NCBI RefSeq assembly: GCF_005239225.2
Contig: NC_133297.1
Coordinates: forward strand, 14,310,147 to 14,374,146
Origin: Populus alba
Lineage: Eukaryota; Streptophyta; Magnoliopsida; Malpighiales; Salicaceae
DNA: 64,000 nucleotides
Direction of reading: 5' to 3'
The notes below the pieces were generated by a model, which worked only from the letters and a program-made list of their open reading frames with translations, was not told the origin of the DNA and made no database searches. This document shows positions 62,701-64,000 of the stretch, piece after piece. Each line of letters starts with the position of its first letter. Position 1 is the stretch's first letter. Position numbers and translations under genes: made by a program.

Positions 62701-63999
62701 CTGCAGTTATCACTAAGGAATAAAAATTGGAAAAAAAAGAGAGCAACAATTTACCAACTTGAACCGCACAATCAACTTAACCAAACAATCACAAGTTTTG
62801 GATATCATGAAGTTTTAAAGTCGATCACTTAAGAAACAATTAAAAATTTTATACAGAATAAAATAAGGTAGCTCATCAGTAGAAAAGCTGATGTTTCTCG
62901 TAGCTATCAAAATGAGTCATTAAATTAAGGATACATTTGAATGGCACTGATTATGGCACCAAAAAATCCCAGAAGCGACATGAGCTCAACTCTATCAGCA
63001 TTTTTCACAAGAAACTCCTGCATAACAGATGGAAATAAAAATTGGATAAATCATTTTTTAACAGTGCAAATATAACAAATTTATATCATTGAAACATATA
63101 TTACTTTAAAGCCCCCTTGAAAGAATGAATAAAAACTTAAGACTTTAAATTATTCAATAGAAGAATTATTTGCAATCCATAAGTAAGAAACCATCCAATG
63201 AATATCTGGAGAACCAACTTCAAACCTAAACCTCAAATAAAAAAAATCAAGCTGTAGCATGAGGATAGAAAGTGCGAATTAAGCTAGCTTTCTCTCCCTG
63301 TTTCTCTGTGTTTTTTCCTTTTTTTTTGGTTGCCTTGTTTATATGTAAAAGTTTCGCAGCAAATATCAAGAAGAGGGTAACAGCTACTTACCTTGCCTCC
63401 CAAGGTCAAACTAAAAACCAAAAATAAAGCAAAAATTGTCATCATTGTACACACTATAATCAACTAGAATGTCAGTAACACTTTTGTGAAAAAGTAAGCT
63501 CATGAGAGAACAACTGCCAAATGGAAGCAGCATTGAGGATCAGAGAACATGAACCAATATTCAGCAAGACAAAATTATAGCATGCAACTTGGCTTACCTC
63601 ACTGACATTACTGATAGCATACAGCGTTGCACCAACAATAACAAGAGCATCTCCTTTACGAGGGTTGCTCCCTCCTACAAGAAAAAAGCCCACTTATTCA
63701 GAGATGATCATTCAATACAACGAGAAAAAACTTTAATGGAAATGGATATGAAATACTATACACAATAACATGGCTACAGTTGCATCTTGAATCTTAAAGT
63801 TTAAAGTAGAGACAGTATCTCCAGCACTGGAGAATTTAGGCATACAAGGTAATTGATAATACCAACCTTGCCTGGTTTCCAAGCAAGTGAAACAATCAAG
63901 ACACCAACATAACATACTATTTTCAAGGACGGCTATAAGGAAATGGAAAAATTCCCTCCAAAAGATATATTATGATTTACCATTGAGTATAAATGATGG
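59703..63999 (-). CDS. SLC35F/DUF914 membrane transporter, C-terminal part (5' end outside window)
   Basis: Exons in transcript order: >63981-63999 (tentative), 63872-63916, 63598-63674, 62935-63017, 62649-62700, 62190-62258, 61254-61340, 61091-61152 and 59703-59937. Phases agree throughout. Recognised blocks are GGSNPRKGDALVIVGATLYA-ISNVSE, EFLVKNADRVELMSLLGFFG, ERNEVKSIHWSAGA, PFFGFAVAMFLLYSLVP, MLNLSLLTSDMWAVVISIFA and VDWMYFLAFTAVAVGLVVYS, diagnostic of SLC35F1/F2-type proteins in the drug/metabolite transporter superfamily. These give the last five or so membrane segments. A long hydrophilic acidic tail (about 78 residues, GDKEEDQ onward) ends the protein in the cytosol. Substrate is unknown for plant members. 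The exon at 63872 seems to use a GC donor (CAG|GCAAGG). The N-terminal half lies beyond 63999. Confidence 0.9.
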
Positions 64000-64000
64000 C

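Noticed and set aside
63385..63415. Exon-like segment with GGCAAG|GTAAGT on the minus strand
   Set aside because: The family sequence runs directly from ISNVSE (ending 63598) to EFLVKNAD (starting 63017) in phase, so no exon is needed between.
1..64000. CRISPR arrays, bacterial operons, tRNA or rRNA genes
   Set aside because: No spaced direct repeats of CRISPR type, no ribosome-binding or operon layout, and no full tRNA cloverleaf. The only pol III-like boxes belong to the SINE at 12815-12985.

Overview
The window is nuclear DNA from a flowering plant. Spliced GT-AG genes, plant-specific families, AT-rich intergenic DNA and many transposon remnants support this. Gene structures and repeat families (motifs such as GGTCAACCCGGG and GTTCACGTGAAC, and a tRNA-derived SINE) look like Salicaceae, most likely a poplar (Populus). 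That taxonomic call is inference. There is no operon organisation. No previously undescribed multi-gene system was found; the most unusual items are one chimeric cell-wall gene and several nested repeats.

Four genes could be rebuilt exon by exon with reading frame kept across every intron. (1) 20841-24458 (+) encodes a secreted extensin in which two long Ser-Pro4/Tyr-x-Tyr-Lys blocks flank a six-cysteine Ole e 1/PAC domain; one intron holding an (AT)27 microsatellite splits that domain. (2) 28029-32768 (-) is PAM16/TIM16, part of the mitochondrial import motor; its first coding exon is only the ATG. (3) 42855-49236 (+) is an ENTH-domain epsin of the EPSIN2/3 type, 13 coding exons, about 912 residues, for clathrin vesicle formation. 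(4) 59703 to beyond 63999 (-) is a SLC35F/DUF914 drug/metabolite-type membrane transporter whose 5' exons lie outside the window.

Two orphan gene pieces lie between the epsin and the transporter: an acidic C-terminal exon resembling the tail of cohesin subunit SCC3 (55944-56203, -) and a two-exon C-terminal piece of an unrecognised gene (57793-58828, +). Neither has visible upstream exons.

Region by region: 0-20.7 kb is gene-poor and made of decayed copia and gypsy pieces, a 179-bp tandem repeat, TIR elements and a SINE. 20.7-25.1 kb is the extensin gene. 25-33 kb holds PAM16, with a long-TIR element in one intron. 33-42 kb is repeats, including a Mutator-like element with a 10-bp target duplication and a probable solo LTR. 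42-49.7 kb is the epsin gene. 49.7-55 kb is a nest of TIR elements. 55-59.3 kb holds the gene remnants, and 59.7-64 kb the transporter. The genes share no obvious pathway (cell wall, mitochondrial import, endocytosis, membrane transport), as is usual for plant chromosomes.
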